From contig JAGTWJ010000010.1 of the NCBI GenBank assembly GCA_020064725.1, positions 868,001-932,000 of the forward strand: a DNA stretch of 64,000 nt. The letters run 5' to 3'. The stretch's first letter is position 1; every line of letters starts with the position of its first letter. Made by a program: the position numbers and the translations under genes. Below the pieces are notes generated by a model. The model was not told the DNA's origin, ran no database searches, and saw only the letters and a list, made by a program, of their open reading frames with translations. The stretch comes from Drechslerella dactyloides. Lineage: Eukaryota; Ascomycota; Orbiliomycetes; Orbiliales; Orbiliaceae. Of the stretch, positions 45,216 through 57,518 are shown piece by piece.

Positions 45216-47099
45216 GACCGAAACCGCGACAACTAGATTTCCACATCGCGACGCGACTTGATCCGAACGATCAAGACCAAATCTACGACTGCAGCTCAGG
45301 TGTTAAAGGACCTCCGTCCTCGGTCATGTTGAGGACTCCAGAGCGATGGCAGCGGCTCAATGACGGAGTTGAAAGCGATGACTCCGGCTGCACCGTACTA
45401 TGGTCTCTAATAGCTGTTGCTGGCGCTGCTGGCACATGTGCTGGTGCAGTGTACGCCGACCAATTCAAGAAATACACATGTTGATTTCCTCGATGATCGA
45501 TCGATCTGGCATTCATCGCCTTTGTTGCCTCCGTCGATCTGGCGTTGTCTCTCTCTCGACGAGAACTTCTTCCATCACCAGTGTCGCGTATGGACTAGCT
45601 GTACACTTCGAGCGCAGAACTCCTCCATCGCTTCACAAGTTTCTCTGCTGGCTGTGGTTTTTATGAGCTACCTTACGAGGACTCAAAAATCTGAGAAGCT
45701 GGGGCATGGACACAAGGCTGCTGGAACATGACGCCAAATGCATCGAAGGACGAATCGCGAGCCTGTTGCCAGAGCTTACAATCAAGTTTGAATGGCTCCG
45801 GCCATTTACCAAAGATCTGAGCTACGGATACATGCTGCCTGACCAAATCCAGAGAGATACAATATATCTATCTCACCCGAGTGACTAGCTGCACCAGTAC
45901 TGTCGCCGCAATTGAACTACGGCTGTGTGCCGCCTGATCGAATTAAATGATGAATGGAACATCAAACACAAACGGCAGTCTCCAAAGCTGGGATGGTTTC
46001 GCGAGTCAGACACGCACGAAGATCTCTTGGACATCAGAACCCATGTTGGCCGTCTGGTGAGTGTTCTATCCACAGCCGTGGTCTTCCCTAGCTAATGATG
46101 GTAGATAGGCCAAATATAATGAAGGAATATCTGCTTCTGAAAAAGAAGCTGTACTATCCGTATCAGAGGCCATGGCAGCCGCAAACCGCCATTTGATGCC
46201 ACATGAGCTCATCACCATCAACAACGGGTCTCCTCTGGTAACACAGCCACTGCAAACGGTCCGGGTACGCCTGATATGCGGATGGATTGGTGCTAGAAGT
46301 ATATTTGTCTACGTATATATATGCCTTTCTCTTTTCATCATGGATTCAACAAATATCCTAAACTTATATGGTGCGGTGAGGGTGAATCCAACAGGCCCAG
46401 CCGAACAGCTGTACCAATCCTGTCACGCGCCCCTCTGATTCATGCCCAATACTCGCAGCACTTGTACCCGTCGATTACTCCTGTCGTTGTGCCTGAAAAA
46501 TTGCCTTGTCGCCGTACGCGCTGCTCTGTTTTGCAAGGTGGTTCACAGCAACTACTCTACAGCCGCTGCTGATACTTGAATGGACATGAACGGTGGGTGT
46601 CTACTTCCTGCTCCTAGCTAAGTACTTACGTTGCACACCAGAAAGCTAACAGAAGATTATAGTGACAATCTGTTCCTCTAGTGGGCACCACCCGCCGACA
46701 TGATCAACAGCGACAGATTGAGCGCCCTTGCAGAGCAACTCATGAACCAGATTTTCTCCAGCAGCGACCACAACGAGCAGCGAGGAGTGCGCAGAATGCT
46801 GAAACCAGAAACAACCCTTGCATGGCCCTACAAATCGATGGACAAGGCAGTCAAAGACTTAGGAACCGATGGAACCACCTTGCCAAGCGATGATATCAGG
46901 TCCTTAAGTTGCGTCCTCAGCCAGACGATGGTTTTGGTGGGATTGAACAACCGCTGGCGACTTGGATCGAAATGTGGACAGGACTCAATGATGTCCTGGT
47001 ACCGGTCGTATGCGCTGGTGTTCATGCGTTTAGGCACATTTCTACCGCTCCATCAATGGACCGGAAAAAGTTGAAGGAAGAAAACGCTGGCATGACGTT
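45216..47099. other. Degenerate stretch, second island
   Basis: No supportable gene. Short frames only (up to 124 codons near 46700), no matching family. Probably decayed element sequence by context. Confidence 0.4.
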
Positions 47100-47285
47100 C
47101 GAGAACATAGCAAACACTATGCCTGCGAAATTCTCGCGTTAACCAAGGCGGAGAAGAATTACTGGCCTACCGATATGGAGTGCTCGGGATTGATGTTCGC
47201 AGTTCGTATACACTGCAACATTTCATAGAACGAGTACCTTTCACAGTCATATACACCGATCTCAAGGCATTGGAAACCTGTCGAA
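47100..47285 (+). pseudogene. Ty3/Gypsy RNase H relic
   Basis: From 47136 the frame reads ALTKAEKNYWPTDMECSGLM, then FAVR, the RNase H start of Gypsy reverse transcriptases (LTxAExNYxPTxxEcLAvvwAvr). After a stop near 47226, another frame continues FIERVPFTVIYTDLKALE, the TDHKALE block with His changed to Leu. At least one frameshift, so the copy is not functional. It differs clearly from the RNase H relic at 29206. Confidence 0.75.
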
Positions 47286-49288
47286 ACTCAAAAAACCGAA
47301 GACAGGAAGGATGAATTTGAGGCAGGCGGAGTGGATGAATTATTTGAGTCAATTTTTGGCCCAGGTTGCAAGTACGATACGAGGAAGGACGCGATATGTC
47401 CACGAAGACGTAAACATCCGAGATCAGAGCAAGCTGGAAGGCACGTCTAGCCTAGAATGTTCTCCCAGAGGATGATCCGTCTCTCCTTCAATCTGCTGCA
47501 GAGTCCGATGTTGCGATTGATGGGCCGAAGTGGAGACTGCTGCAGCATAACTACTGATCTTCTGCACAGATCGTAGATGTTATTACAAAACACTACTATA
47601 ACAAGCTCCTCCTACAGTAAGTTCCTATATCATCATCTCCACCTATCACACCACCATCGATATCTGAAGGTTACTTCTTTCCTAGGGCAACGATTCCAAC
47701 TTCCAAGGAGATTGATTTTGCAGCCCGATTATGGACCAGGGAACTGGGTCGCGCGAGTTCAGTCTTTGAGGTTCTCGAGAACCCTATTTTCCGGTGGTGA
47801 TCTTCGACATCGGATCCGCGACGTCTGGGGCCCTCAACTCCTGGACAGCATAACCTTCAACGGATGGCCGAGACCAACATTCTCGCTCATTAACCCGTCC
47901 TTCCAGATGAAGACGGACGACATGGGCATGCTGAGATCCGCATACCTCCAAGCCGTCTTATCTAGCAAGGAGGCGCGAGAAGGCACGCTCTTGCAATGGG
48001 CGTTTCAAAACAAAAATTTGTGTAACACTGGCTAAAAAGGCAGCTGAAAATCCCAGGATAATATCGGAATAATGGCGTCTTTCGCTGGTGAGTTTCCAAC
48101 GTTTCACCCAAATCAGCATGCCATTTCGACCTCATGCACTCAAGGGACAAAACCCAGACGAGGCTATGAGTATCGCACAAGGCGGGCAAGTTTCAATCCA
48201 AGATTCAACTCGTCCAGAGGACTGGGGAAACATATTCGTCACCAACGTCCAGTGGTACCTTGCTGCGGTACGACTGATCTCTGTCTGCAATGCGCTCGCT
48301 GAGCGAGTAATACCTCTCGCCATCCTCTCATTCGTCGTCGCGGTGATTGCCAAGCTGGTAACCGGCGCTCCATAGATGTTGGTCCGGTTGTATGTACTGG
48401 TAAGACGCACATGACAGAAGTGGAAAAGCTTGGTTGATGAGTTCGGCTACGGGGTTCTGATATGCTGGAGCTTCAACCGCAACTCGGGAGCGAGGTCGTG
48501 GTTTAGGTCTATGGCATCCGCTTAGGAAATGGAGGCCATCTTTGACTACGTCCAACGGCACTACTCCGCGCATATAACGGAAGTCCTCACATCTCTCGAT
48601 GCACTCGCGCTCAAGCTGGTCGGGGCCGCAAAAACGGAAGAACAAATCGCACGCTTTCATGAAATGGGGGCTGAGCTAGTAATACAATGACCTGTTCGAG
48701 GCGTTTCCAGGAGCGGGGGATGAGTTACTTGTCTCAGCGCCATCAAATGAAGCTACTAATCTACTGGCGTCACGACTTTGGAGAGAGTTCATGTTGAACT
48801 TGCAACCAAGACTTTTACGCATGTCGCTGTTCTCATCGTCGCTAGAGGCCGGCCTCTCTCATTATCGGAAGCTGGAGTTGCCCTTTCTCTCTTCTATATT
48901 TATTGTTGTCGCACGACGTTCTCGAAGACTTATGGGCGTATCTGTTCAGTGCAGACGAAAACTCAATATACTCCAGGAAATGCACAAGCACACAAAAAGG
49001 CCTAGTCATCAAAGTCGAAAGGATCAAAGGGACGCAGACTATTATTCTTGCAACATCCGATGAAGGAAAGCTAGAGGGGTTTCCGATGAAGAGTACCTAC
49101 GGCAGCGCAGGGGGCCTATGTTACGCCTCTACGTCCAAATGGGTATAACAAAACCCGGACAATATTCAAGAGCGTGGGTGCAGCCGACTCCTTATGTTCT
49201 CGAGGTTTTCCGAGCGTCAAAATGAGGCTTCAAGCCTTCAGACATCAATGGCACAGGTTATCTCGCACAAACGCCATATTTCTGGCAA
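47286..49288. other. Degenerate stretch, second island
   Basis: 2 kb without a recognised gene. Two small ordinary-looking frames occur. One is 95 codons at 48088-48375, with a C-terminal hydrophobic run. The other, of 54 codons, is at 48519-48690 (EAIFDYVQRHYSAHITEVL..). Neither has a known motif or clear splice partners. Confidence 0.4.
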
Positions 49289-49640
49289 ATGCATGTGCCT
49301 CTCGAGGATCCCGACAAGATCGGTGACATCTCCAGGATTAGCAGGGATGACTGGATTATCGACTCCGGTGCATGCCACCATTTTACTCATAACTGTTCCA
49401 TGTTGTCGAATTGTGTCGAGCTGCCGAAGCTTATTCAGTTGAAGCTGGCAATGGTCATATCTATGCTTTCGAAACTCAGGATATAATACTACTCGCTACC
49501 AGGTTTTAAGCTAATTTCCCCTCTGTGATATATCGATCTCTGCGGTTAGTCTCGAGACCTCTGCGGTGTATACTTCATCCCGGATCTATATGTTTTTAAT
49601 CAATATACCGCTGACTCTTCGGGCTCGCCGGAAGAACCTC
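49289..49640 (+). pseudogene. Ty1/Copia protease relic
   Basis: DDWIIDSGACHHFTHN at 49346-49393 is the aspartic protease active site of Copia polyproteins (WIxDSGAxxHMT). The following Gly-Asn-Gly-His and VYFIPDLY blocks, seen at about 49446-49600 in other frames, match the next conserved Copia stretch (xVLYVPxLxxNLLS). Frameshifts and stops break the frame. No zinc knuckle is recognisable upstream. Confidence 0.75.
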
Positions 49641-52132
49641 GGTAGCCGTCATCCTTATGGATAGAGCCACAGTTTTTGACAGAACCACAAGGGAGGTTAT
49701 ATGCACTGTGACTTCTATGAACGATCAGGCGTATGAATTCAAAGTTGACTTGAATGGGAGAATCTTGGTCGGCGTGCCTATTTACTTTGCGCAACTTTTC
49801 AAATCTCGGTTATGAAGTGCATTTATGAGATATGACAACACAAAGGTCTGTTGAGAAATTGACTCTACGGGCCTCGTACAATATGTGGGATAAAAGGAAA
49901 GGCTGGTCGTCAGGATTCGATCCACTGAAGGTTCAATTTAAAATTTCACACTGGTGGGAGTATTATATCATGTTGTCGACCTGCTGCGAATAATGCACTG
50001 GATCTACTATATTCACGGGATGATACAGGTAGGCGGATAGAGAGCTTGAGAGAAGTTTCCAGCAAAGTCTCACTGTTGCCGAAAGGAGGAATCAACCCGT
50101 TCGCTGCTTCCAGATGTCCGCTGAAGCTCAATTCTTGGAAGCGTTGCTCAATATGCCTTATTCCTTCATACATACCATTCATCTCTCTCTCTTCTCTTCT
50201 TCACTTCTCATCACACTCGTCATTGTTCTCTTTCCCCCTTCAGAACCTCTCGATATCCATCATGATACATCGTCCGGTGACACCTCCCGGCCTCAATTAT
50301 GGAGGTCGGACTGGGATACTCCTGCCCTACCTATAGTATACGGCAGGGGCATCCGCACGCTGTCCCCTTCCTAACTTGGGCACCCACAAACAAAATGTCC
50401 AGCGACACACTATATATACTGGGGCTCGGCCCCTCAGTCATGCCTTCTACACGGGAAGTCCTTGAGAATATCGAACTCGCACTCGCTCGATAGATCCTGC
50501 ATAAGTCGACGATGACGATTAACGAGGACGACGATACGGTAAGACCCCTCTCTGCGCTTTTGATCAAATTTATGCACCTACGCACGGGCTAACTGCGAAA
50601 CAGGCCCAACTAATATGTCAATCGCGGAATACCTCACCTTCTGCGACGCCCTGGGCGAAGATCTTACCAGCTCCGACAAGCCAATCTTCTACGAACATGT
50701 CATCGGTGGGATGCAAAACAATTCCCGACTGAGACTCTGCGTCAAGATTCCAAGTCAACACCATGATGCCGCGAGGTGGGGAGTGAATGGCTATACAGAT
50801 GCCTTATGACTGGGGCACGCATCTTCTCCTACTAAAGGCTTGGCAGGATGCCATCTAAACGAGTCTTAGTAAGTCTGCTACTGCCACTAGCCCAACTATA
50901 CGTGTTGTGTATAGCTCAGATGAAGTTGACTTGTCTTCAAGGGTCTCGAAATCTGGAGGGGAGATACCGCTACTCAGTGAAGGGCCCCAACTGGGCTTTC
51001 ACGCCCGTCGGTAACGAATACCCAAGCGTAGTACTAGAAACTGGAAATTCAGAGTCGTATCGCCGCCTCCTAGAAGGTCGAGACTTATGGCTCGAAGGTG
51101 CTCGGAGGTAGTGCCGGGCCGTCGTACTCGTGAAATTTAACAAGAGGTCCGGGACGAGGGCGGTGGAGGCGTTTCTAGAGATATGCGACAGGGGGAGACG
51201 GCCACCCCTCGTTATGTGAGTCGTCCAACGTCACGTTATATTTACGATTATATTGTCTTCCGAGCCCGACTGCAGATGTGCTGCTTCCCGTGGCCTGAGG
51301 CTGGCAGTCTGACGGTCCAACTGATGAGACGCACGGTTCAAGAGCTAATATGCTGCGAACACTACAGAAAATCTTTCCAGAGGTCGAAAATCCTGCTGAG
51401 CCTTATCTCACTCTTGGAGAGCTGTACGGGGGGAAGGACAACGTCCCAACTGCTTTCGACCCCGACATGAAGTTGGATCTGCCAATAGGCATCCTGCGCG
51501 AGAGGACATCGTTGTATCTCAGCGGGAGGGGCTCAGCCCAGCACAATGATGAGGAACACTAGTCAATGATGTGTGAAGACGGCGTTCTGAAAGACACGAC
51601 ATCCGTACTACGTGAGGCCGGCTTCCGTTTCATCTGCGCAGCTGCGGCATGGCCTGCTTTCCCTTCTGCAGGCATTTATGAATAAAAATGACCGTTAATG
51701 TGGGCTCGTGTCGAGGGCAAGTGTCACTGTAATCATTTCGTGCAGTTAAACGCTCAGTTGATTCCAGAATATCTCATCGACAGTCGTAACTGGTCCCGTC
51801 GGCCTTTGTGTTGCCCCGCCGTTAACGGGGACTCAGACCGGAATGAGTCTCAAGGATGGAATACACATCGAGGAGGGTTTTTATGTTATTTGAGTATCCG
51901 TTGATAAAGATGAGCAAGTAGCGTAAAAATAATCTAGCAGGAGATACTATCTTTAGACGCTGCATTGCTTTCTGGTTAGCAGGAGAAGAGTCGTACTATT
52001 AGTCATTTTGATGCCCCGCTGTGGGGTAGCAGCTGAGATAAAACTACCACACATCCCAAAATCCACCCTGCTTGCTCATCTCTTCTCGCCTTTTCTTCCA
52101 TCATTGAATCATCTTGTCAACCTCCCATCGCC
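49641..52132. other. Degenerate stretch, end of second island
   Basis: 2.5 kb with no assigned gene. At 50539-50603 an intron-like segment (GTAAGA..GCTAAC..AAACAG) joins short frames with normal amino-acid use near 50400-50810. Further short frames lie at 50848-51111 and 51350-51562. They could be remnants of a broken host-type gene, but I cannot identify it. The last 100 bases are the CT-rich leader of the glutamyl-tRNA synthetase gene. Confidence 0.4.
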
Positions 52133-54465
52133 ATGTCCTACGCCTTGGACATCTCGCTCAAGGCCCCGCTGGCCGCCGTCTACCCGGCACTCATCGCCGC
52201 CACCGCCATCAATCATGCCGTCGCCAATGCCGCCAACCCGGTCGTCGGCCTGAGCTACCTGGACGCGGACATCCCGAGCCCAGACGGGACCGCCCACCCG
52301 GTGGCTCTCAAGCTCCAGAACGACGAACCCGTCTACGGTACCCGCGCCGTCCTTGAGGCGCTGCTGACCTCACACGCCACCGTCCTTCGTGGCGCAAACA
52401 GTAGGACCGGCAAGCTTGTACGTATCTTCGTCCCAACCCGCATCCACCGTCCTCAACCACGCCCATGCTAACAGGCCCGCAGGAGGAGGAATGGATCGTC
52501 TTCGCAACCTCCCGGCTGCTGGGCGCCGACTACCGCGCCGTCGTCAAGGCCATCGAGGAGCTCGACGCTCATCTCACCCTCCGCACCTTTATCGTCGGAT
52601 ACACCCCCTCCATCGCCGACATTGCCGTCTACGGCGCCCTGCGCGGTAACTCCCAATTCTACTCCATCGTTCGCAAGCCGACATACGTCAACGCCCACCG
52701 CTGGGCAAAGTACATGGAGTCCGCGCCATCCTCCACAGCGGCCCTCGACGCCCACAAGGCCGCCACGGACGCCAGAAAGCCCGCCGGCTCATCGGACGAC
52801 CGCAAGAAAACACAGGCTGGAAACTTCGACATCGGCCTATCCAACACTGACAAGGGCGTCGTAACGCGGTTCCCGCCAGAGCCAAGCGGGTACCTGCACA
52901 TCGGGCACGCGAAGGCCGCGATGCTGAACCAGTATTTCAAGAATATGTACAACGGCCAGATGATCGTGCGGTTCGACGATACGAATCCCAGCAAGGAGAA
53001 GCAGGAGTTCCAGGATTCGATATTGGAGGACTTGAGTCTGCTGGGCATCACGGGCGATCGCATCACATACACGAGCGACTACTTCAAGGAGCTGTTTGAG
53101 TATTGCGTGCAGATGATCAAGGAGGGCAAGGCGTACTGCGACGACACCGCGCAGGAGCAGGTACACATCTACACTACACCCATCAGACTATATAACAGGT
53201 ATGCTGACATGTTATGCGTGCTGTAGATGCGCGACGAGCGCTTCAAGGGCATCGCCTCCCGCAACCGCGACCGCCCCGTCGCCGAAAGCCTGCAAATCTT
53301 CACCGAGGAAATGAAGAACGCAACAGACATCGGCCGCAAGAACTGCGTCCGCGCCAAAATCTCCATCGACGACCCTAACAAGGCCCTCCGCGACCCGGTC
53401 ATCTACCGCTGCAACCCAGACATCCCGCACCACCGCACGGGGACAACCTGGAAGCTCTACCCGACGTACGACTTCGCCTGCCCGATCGTAGACAGCATCG
53501 AGGGCGTGACGCACGCGCTGCGTACGACCGAGTACCGTGACAGAAACGAGCAGTACCGCTGGATGCTGGACGCGCTGTCCCTTCGCAACGTTGAGATTTG
53601 GGATTTCGCCCGCTTGAACTTCATCCGCACGCTGCTGTCGAAGCGCAAGCTGACCAAGCTCGTCGACGCCGGCCGCGTGACGGGCTGGGACGACCCGCGG
53701 TTCCCCACCGTCCGCGGCATCCGGCGGCGCGGAATGACGATCGAAGCGCTCCGCGAGTTCATCATCGCGCAGGGGCCGAGCAAGAACATCGTGAACCTCG
53801 ACTGGACGCTCATCTGGGCGATCAACAAGAAGGTCATCGACCCCGTCGCGCCGCGACACACCGCCCTCCTCCGCGACGGCCTCGTCGTCGCAACCCTCAC
53901 GGGGACAGACGACGAGCTCAAAGAACGTGCGGAGGAGAAGCCTAAACACAAGAAGAACCCAGCCGTCGGCACGAAGAAAGTCCACTTCGGCCCATCGATC
54001 CTCCTCGACCAAGCCGACGCCCGCTTCTTCACCGCCGGTGAAGAAATCACACTAATGGACTGGGGTAACGCCATCGTCGAGACCATCAACAAAGACGACA
54101 GCGGCGCCGTCACAAATCTAACGCTCCGCCTGCACCTCGCGGGCGACTTCAAAAAGACGGAGAAAAAAGTAACATGGCTCGCGGACGGCCAGCCGCTGGC
54201 GGACGTCGAGCTCGTTGATTTCGACTACCTGATCACGAAGGATAAGCTCGAGGAAGACGACAACATGGAGGACTTTCTGAACGACAAGACCGAGTTCCGC
54301 GTCGACGGCGTGGCGGACGCGAATGTGCGCGAGGTAAAGCAGGGTGAGATCATCCAGTTTGAGAGACGGGGGTATTATCGGTGCGATGTCGCGTGGACGG
54401 AGGGTGGCAAGGCCGTGTTCTTCTGCATCCCGACGGGCAAGGAGACCACCGGGAAGAAGGCGTGA
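52133..54465 (+). CDS. GUS1: Cytosolic glutamyl-tRNA synthetase
   Basis: Charges tRNA-Glu in the cytosol. Exons 52133-52417, 52483-53160 and 53227-54465 give 733 aa. An N-terminal GST-like domain (about 1-180) is typical of eukaryotic GluRS and mediates complex formation. The class I catalytic core opens with PPEPSGYLHIGHAKAA (HIGH motif, about 224-238). It continues with VRFDDTNPSKEKQEFQDSIL, then WDDPRFPTVRGIRRRGMT and the KMSKS counterpart LSKRKL near 457. The anticodon-binding domain ends in FERRGYYRCDVAW. WDDPRF and the RRRGMT pattern place it in the archaeal/eukaryotic GlxRS branch, and Glu rather than Gln specificity follows from overall similarity. It starts right after the second island. 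Confidence 0.95.
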
Positions 54466-55102
54466 TAATATTATATTATATCCGTGTGGGATAAAGTTTA
54501 TATAGACCGCTCGATCGTATCCAATGAATAACGGGCAATACAATCGATTACCAGACGTGCAAGTACAACCATATAAACACACTTGTGATTCGAGTGAGAG
54601 GATCAACGAGATTAACTGGACCATCGCATGATACTAATCCCAATCAATGCGATCCAAAACGCAGATGCAGTATTATATAACCAGTATGTATAAGTTGAAT
54701 GAAAAGGAATTCAATCGACGTCGAACCAACACTAGCTAGCTATTCCAAAAGATTAACGAAAACCAAGGATGCACGCATGCCAAAAACTGCCTGCCATTAA
54801 TGAGCGACCCGAAATTAATGGCCCGGACAACCTTCCAACCTGTTCGATATAGATAAACCGTGCTCTTAAGTCGCCTCTCCCCGCTCCCCGCTCCGTGGTA
54901 ATATAGTTACTATTCGAACCATTGCATGCAAAAATGAAAAATTATAAACCTTGAAAGTACAGTAGATCGGACGGACGCTTTTCTCTTCCCCTCTTCTCCA
55001 TGCGAAAACAAAAGGACATGCATGCAGAATCAACGGTCTTTAACAAATGTGGATTGTTGTATTTTTCCCCCGAAACCTGACTCCGCCTCGTCATCTAGAT
55101 AT
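54466..55102. other. Intergenic between convergent genes
   Basis: 637 AT-rich bases. No gene seen. Confidence 0.5.
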
Positions 55103-57518
55103 TCAAGTCGAGTTGGTATAATTGCCGTTGCCGTTGCCGTTGATCGTTGGCGTCAGCGTCCCCTTGTTCCGGGGCGAGCGCAGCGTCAACGGAAAATGAT
55201 ACTCATCCGGATCTTCCTCCTCTCTGCAGACACCATATCATTAGCATTTCACGTTCAAAAAAAGAAGAAAACAGAATTAGATAGGGGTAACTTACGGAAG
55301 CTTCCAGTTGATATAGTCCTCCGTGTTCAGCAGCTCCTTGCCCTCCTGCAGCGAGCCAAAGTCTCCCGGCGTCATCATGCCCGACCGGTCCCGCGGGCTG
55401 CCCGGCGCCGACAGCGGCCGCGACACCTTGGTCTCCGTGCCGTCGAAGAAGCCAATCTCGCTCTGCATCTGGTCGAACGCCTGCGGGTACGCGCGCCGCA
55501 ACGCCAGCTGCCGCGCCTTGACGTACTCGAGCCCCATGCGCTTCCAGTCCAGCAGGTCGCTGAGCCGCTCCGTGCGGTTGCGCTGGTTGATGCGCTGGCG
55601 GCGCGTCTTGGTGGTAAAGTCGTACATGTACTCCATCAGCTGGTTGACGCTGTCGTCCACGCCCTTGCCGCGCCGGTCGACGATATAGATACCGTAATCG
55701 GACGCGTTCTCGATCAGCTCCTCCATGTAGCAGCCGAAGCCCGAGAGGTTGGTCGTGATGGACGGGACGCCCATGACGGTGCATTCGGCGGGGGTGTACC
55801 CCCACGGCTCGTAGTACGACGAGAAGACGCCCAGATGGGTGCCGCGGACAAAGTCGTCGTAGTCCATGGGCAGGACTGGGTTGGACGCGTTGAGGAACTC
55901 CGGGTGGAAGATGATCTTGACGCGGTCCGACGGGTGGTTGAAGAGCTGCACGCGGCGGATCTGGTTGAGGATTGGGTCGGCCGAGTCGTCCGCCATGTTG
56001 TGGGTGACGATTGGCGGCAGCGAGTTCCTCTTCAGCGCGAACACTCGTCGCTTGAGCATTATTCGTTCCTGAGAGCTCATCAGCTGCGACTCGTCGGGGA
56101 GTTCGCCGCCCTCGTGCCATTTCAGCGCCCGCTCGAACAGCCGGCGGCCCATGCCCTGCTCGATGACGTGCACGGTGTCTCGGAGCGCCTTGATGACGGC
56201 TTGACCTTTGAGCGCCTCGACGGTTAGCGACTGCGTTTGCGCCGGCATGATGATGAAGGCGACGACGGTCATCTTGGAGCCCGAGGTCTTCAGCTTGTGG
56301 TTCAGGCGGGCGAGAGACTCGATGAACATGTCCACGCCTTTATTCCGGTATTCGTATCGGCCGGCGATGAAAAAGTACAATGTGTTCTCGAGGTCAAAGT
56401 CGTTGTGGCCGTAGAAGTGGCCTCGGATGAAGTCATTGATCTTCTCTTTGGATTGCGCGTGCAGGTTCTGGAACTCGTGCACGGCGGAGAACTTGACGAC
56501 GTTGAGGCCGTTTGGCAGCACACCATCCGGCTTGCGTTTGAGCAGATGCTCGCTCTCGTAGGCCGTGATGTGCGAAACCGTCGTGAAGACATCCGCGCAA
56601 TGGGCAGCGGCGCGTTCCACACAGTACCGGTGGTATATACCGCGCTTTCCAGCCTCGGCATCCACGTCAAAGTACTGCAGGTTGTTGTAGAAATCCACGG
56701 AACCGGCGCACAGATATCTTCCGAGCAGCGTGGCGTGCGTCGTGAAGATCGTGGTTACATCGATTCTTCGGTGCTTGCAAAGAGGGATGCCCACGCCTGC
56801 GAGCCATTCGTGGAAATGGGCAACAACCGCCTTCTGCTTCTCGTGGACGACAAACTACCTCGCCGTTAGTACATATCTCCAAGACTGTGGAAGCGCGTAA
56901 GCCGTACCTCTCCCAGGAACCATGCTACCAGGTATCCAAACACCACCGCCTCGTTCGTCTCATGGTCGGCAGAGGGGCTAGGGATGCCAGATGTCGACCA
57001 CAGGTCCGTCTTCCACTCGTCCAGGTGGACGTACGCGGTTTTCGTGTCAAAGAGAATAACCCTCGGCGCGCCGTCAATGAGCCATCTACCGTATAACCAC
57101 CCGATACCTCTTTCGGACATGGAATGGAGGGTGTCGGCGATAGGACCAGGGGGAGGGTCCAGCTGTTCGACCTCGACATTCGCCTGCGCGTCCCATTCTC
57201 GTTAGCAACGTTCGACCGTTCCGGCCAGGAATGCAAAGACCACACTCACCGAAGCGCGATTGAGAGGACCGATCAGTGTATACCTCGCGCCATACTCGTG
57301 AGTCGTAATTGGCGCCTTCGACTTGATCACAGAGTAGATACCGCCCACTGCAGACCAGAATACCTCGTGTTAGCATGCGAGACCAAAAAGCGCAGAAGCG
57401 ACGAAAACCGTGTTGAGGCGATCGACGTCATCGTGGCTTGCTTACCTCTGTTCGCAACCTCAGTCGCGATTTCAAAGAGCAGATGGTTCTTGACGTCTCG
57501 TCTCGGTGCGTCGCCCAT
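55103..57518 (-). CDS. GSY1: Glycogen synthase
   Basis: Builds alpha-1,4-glucan from UDP-glucose. Five exons (57518-57446, 57347-57250, 57183-56908, 56854-55296, 55223-55103) give 708 aa, the usual fungal length. The GT3 family signatures are NHLLFEIATEVANRVGGIYS, with the UDP-glucose-binding VGGIYSVIKSKAP, then HFHEWLAGVGIPLCK, TTIFTTHATLLGRYLCAG and YEPWGYTPAECTVMGVPSIT. The regulatory tail carries KVSRPLSAPGSPRDRSGMMTP, a phosphorylation-prone stretch as in yeast Gsy2, and an Arg-rich cluster (KTRRQRINQRNRTERL) that serves as the glucose-6-phosphate switch in the family. The last exon adds EEEDPDEYHFPLTLRSPRN and a GNGNGN run from a TTGCCG repeat. Confidence 0.96.
55123..55146 (-). repeat. 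TTGCCG hexamer repeat in GSY1 last exon
   Basis: Three to four copies, encoding an Asn-Gly run just before the stop codon. In-frame hexamer, so length changes do not break the protein. Confidence 0.8.

Noticed and set aside
53212..54012. 266-codon minus-strand frame
   Set aside because: Antisense of glutamyl-tRNA synthetase exon 3.
55022..56227. 401-codon plus-strand frame
   Set aside because: Antisense of the glycogen synthase main exon; Arg/Val/Leu-rich shadow composition.
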